In this document: piece by piece, positions 5,361 to 6,202 of the stretch | Numbering within the stretch: the stretch's first letter is position 1 | Layout of the letters: each line of letters begins with the position of its first letter | Source of the DNA: Zoogloeaceae bacterium | Lineage (GTDB): Bacteria; Pseudomonadota; Gammaproteobacteria; Burkholderiales; Rhodocyclaceae | DNA length: 6,202 nucleotides | NCBI GenBank assembly: GCA_031267345.1 | Contig: JAIRZG010000028.1 | Span: 1 to 6,202, forward strand | Reading direction: 5' to 3' | Program-made: the position numbers and the translations under genes | The notes under the pieces: generated by a model | The model's database searches: none | Told to the model about the DNA's origin: nothing | The model's input: only the letters and a program-made list of their open reading frames with translations

Positions 5361-5510
5361 CGCTGTAGTGAGATCAATTTCTGCTATCTGCGGTAGGCGG
5401 CTGGGACACACAAGGAGAGCAAGCCTGGAAACAAGGCTACGCGCGGGCATTACTCTATTCTCTGCGGCCTTGTATGCCTTGCCGTGACTGGCTTCCGGAC
5501 GTGTTTTCAT
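5361..5510. ncRNA. C4/P4-immunity-like antisense RNA region (candidate)
   Basis: This stretch after the methyltransferase stop resembles, from memory of the family, the conserved region around C4 antisense RNAs of phages P1/P7 and the CI RNA of P4. The reverse strand would encode a peptide of the kind often annotated as Ash or Icd-leader (TRPEASHGKAYKAAE, then AEIDLTTAG). It has mutually exclusive pairings, as expected of an antisense switch. CAAGGC (5432-5437) can pair with GCCTTG at 5467-5472 or at 5476-5481. The first is part of a 10-bp stem, ACAAGGC-TA-CGC with GCG-GCCTTGT. AGCCT (5422-5426) can instead pair with AGGCT (5434-5438), and AAGCC (5421-5425) with GGCTT (5490-5494). I cannot fix the transcribed strand. 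No Icd-like gene follows on either side in the window. Confidence 0.42.
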
Positions 5511-5528
5511 GGGCACAGGATACGAAAA

Positions 5529-5807
5529 ATAGTAACATCAGTAACCGATCCGGAAATTATGCCGCAATGCTTTGATTATAAAAGGTTTTGAATGTTACCT
5601 TTGTAGAGTAATCCGAAGTAACACAAAGAGTAATATTTTATAAGCTGTTGTTTTTGTTGTTTATTTTTTTGAATGAATGATACAGATAGAAGAGTAACAA
5701 GATTACTTCTTTGTTACAGAAATATTACCTTTTTGAAAAACGCACAGAACCCAATAAACATGCGGCTTTCGGGCTATTTTGTTGAGCCATGTTACCGATG
5801 TTACTAT
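5529..5807. repeat. AT-rich region with clustered GTAAC/GTTAC sites and a 17-bp inverted repeat
   Basis: This AT-rich stretch contrasts sharply with the flanking GC-rich DNA and has no convincing gene. GTAAC lies at 5532, 5541, 5618 and 5694, and GTTAC at 5594, 5713, 5791 and 5800, with one more GTTAC at 5903 just outside. Near-matches GTAAT or ATTAC lie at 5608, 5630, 5702 and 5724. Sites at 5532/5541 and 5791/5800 are paired with 9-bp periodicity. The two pairs form an inverted repeat, 5529-5545 against 5791-5807, matching at 16 of 17 positions. A third palindrome, GTAACAA-N10-TTGTTAC, is at 5694-5717. A T-rich tract (5647-5670) lies between. The layout suggests binding sites for a replication initiator next to an unwinding element, or a repressor-operator array. 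Which of the two cannot be decided here. Confidence 0.6.
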
Positions 5808-5891
5808 TATTTTTGCTCCTGCCGGATTTTGGTTCTCACATCACACCGACACGCTGCGAAAGCGTTCCATTGCCGGAAAGATCATGGTGGT

Positions 5892-5920
5892 TTGGGCTGC
5901 TGGTTACGGTGTATTATAGT
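5892..5920 (+). promoter_or_regulatory. Candidate sigma-70 promoter with an embedded GTTAC site
   Basis: TTGGGC (5892-5897), a 17-base spacer and TATAGT (5915-5920) resemble a sigma-70 promoter with a weak -35 and a good -10 box. Transcription would begin near 5927 and run rightward towards the membrane protein. A GTTAC motif of the neighbouring array lies in the spacer (5903-5907), where a bound protein could block RNA polymerase. This is pattern matching on one site. The -35 match is poor. Confidence 0.3.
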
Positions 5921-6029
5921 GACACATAATCATGTATGGCGGTATTTCTGACGGTATGCCGACAGCGAGATTGAAACAGCCCAGTAAACACGGAGCTTCC
6001 AGCGGTGACGAATAATCGAATGGGATTCG

Positions 6030-6202
6030 TTGCTGATTCTTCTGGTCTTTTACCTGCTGGGGCGTTTGCTGAGGCGCTGGCTCCCGCGCTGGCGCTGGGT
6101 GTTGCTGACACTGCTGTCGCCGCTGGTGTTGGCGCTGCTTTCCCTGCCGTGGCTGGAAGAAGCCTGGATTTCCTGGCACTTCAACAAGGCGTGCGAAGAC
6201 GC
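6030..6202 (+). CDS. Small membrane protein, N-terminal part (runs off the window)
   Basis: The frame open from 6009 to the window end encodes a strongly hydrophobic protein. From a TTG at 6030 it reads a short hydrophobic segment (LILLVFYLLG), a basic tryptophan-rich turn (RLLRRWLPRWRW), a second membrane segment (VLLTLLSPLVLALLSLPWL) and then a polar stretch, EEAWISWHFNKACEDA. Two membrane helices followed by a soluble cysteine-containing part resemble small hypothetical phage membrane proteins, but I do not recognise a named family. The start is uncertain. TTG 6030 has only GGGA four bases upstream. An ATA at 6012 would give the more natural N terminus (I)IEWDSLLILL. Frame choice rests on coherent amphipathic and hydrophobic sequence. 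The competing frame starting ATG 6020 is alanine-rich and less convincing. Confidence 0.5.
   Translation, partial: MLILLVFYLLGRLLRRWLPRWRWVLLTLLSPLVLALLSLPWLEEAWISWHFNKACED

Noticed and set aside
5310..5516. A 68-codon minus-strand frame with an Ash-like translation
   Set aside because: The peptide resembles those predicted across C4/P4-type RNA regions, so the conservation is more likely at the RNA level. It also has no evident ribosome-binding site. I used it as a hint for the RNA, not as a gene.
5673..5951. A 92-codon plus-strand frame in the AT-rich region
   Set aside because: No ribosome-binding site, an odd composition rich in cysteine, tyrosine and histidine, and it runs through the GTTAC sites and the candidate promoter.
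5904..6179. Minus-strand glutamine/proline-rich frames at the right end
   Set aside because: They are antisense to the hydrophobic membrane frame. Q/P-rich sequence is what leucine/tryptophan codons give when read in reverse.

Overview
The window is a piece of a P2-like (Peduovirus-type, contractile-tailed) prophage, or a phage genome of that lineage, in a moderately GC-rich proteobacterium. Tail and portal proteins resemble phage P2 closely from end to end. Palindromic intergenic repeats and a Com/DNA-adenine-methylase module suggest a beta- or gammaproteobacterial host, but I cannot name a species.

Layout. Positions 1-3019 are a leftward (minus-strand) tail block, read in transcription order: tail sheath FI (3019-1829), tail tube FII (1802-1293), a 124-bp repeat-rich insertion (1291-1168), tail assembly protein E (1152-862), the small E' frame (859-731), tail completion protein S (734-270) and the start of baseplate spike protein V (277 to beyond position 1). 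E and E' are joined by a P2-type -1 frameshift site, T TTT TTG. Positions 3020-3227 are a divergent regulatory gap with an interrupted dyad like those bound by Ogr/Delta activators and a REP-like palindrome. Positions 3228-5320 run rightward: portal protein Q (TTG start), a 134-nt gap that folds into four hairpins, and a TTG-started fusion of a Com-like zinc-finger domain to a D12-class DNA adenine methyltransferase. Positions 5321-6008 hold no convincing protein gene. The first part resembles the C4/P4-type antisense immunity RNA region. The second is AT-rich, with nine GTAAC/GTTAC motifs, a 17-bp inverted repeat with arms about 245 bp apart, and a T-rich tract. The right end carries the start of a small membrane protein.

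How it works together. The leftward genes build the tail: sheath, tube, E and E-E' assembly factors, completion protein and spike. The portal gene on the opposite strand belongs to the head packaging vertex. The Com-methyltransferase probably modifies phage DNA against host restriction, and its translation is plausibly controlled by the folded leader. Compared with P2 the order is unusual. Sheath and portal are direct divergent neighbours with no terminase or capsid genes between them. S and V follow E' directly, where P2 has the tape measure T and then U and D. The most notable signals are the methyltransferase fusion with its leader, the frameshift site, the rearranged tail order, and the GTAAC-rich control region.
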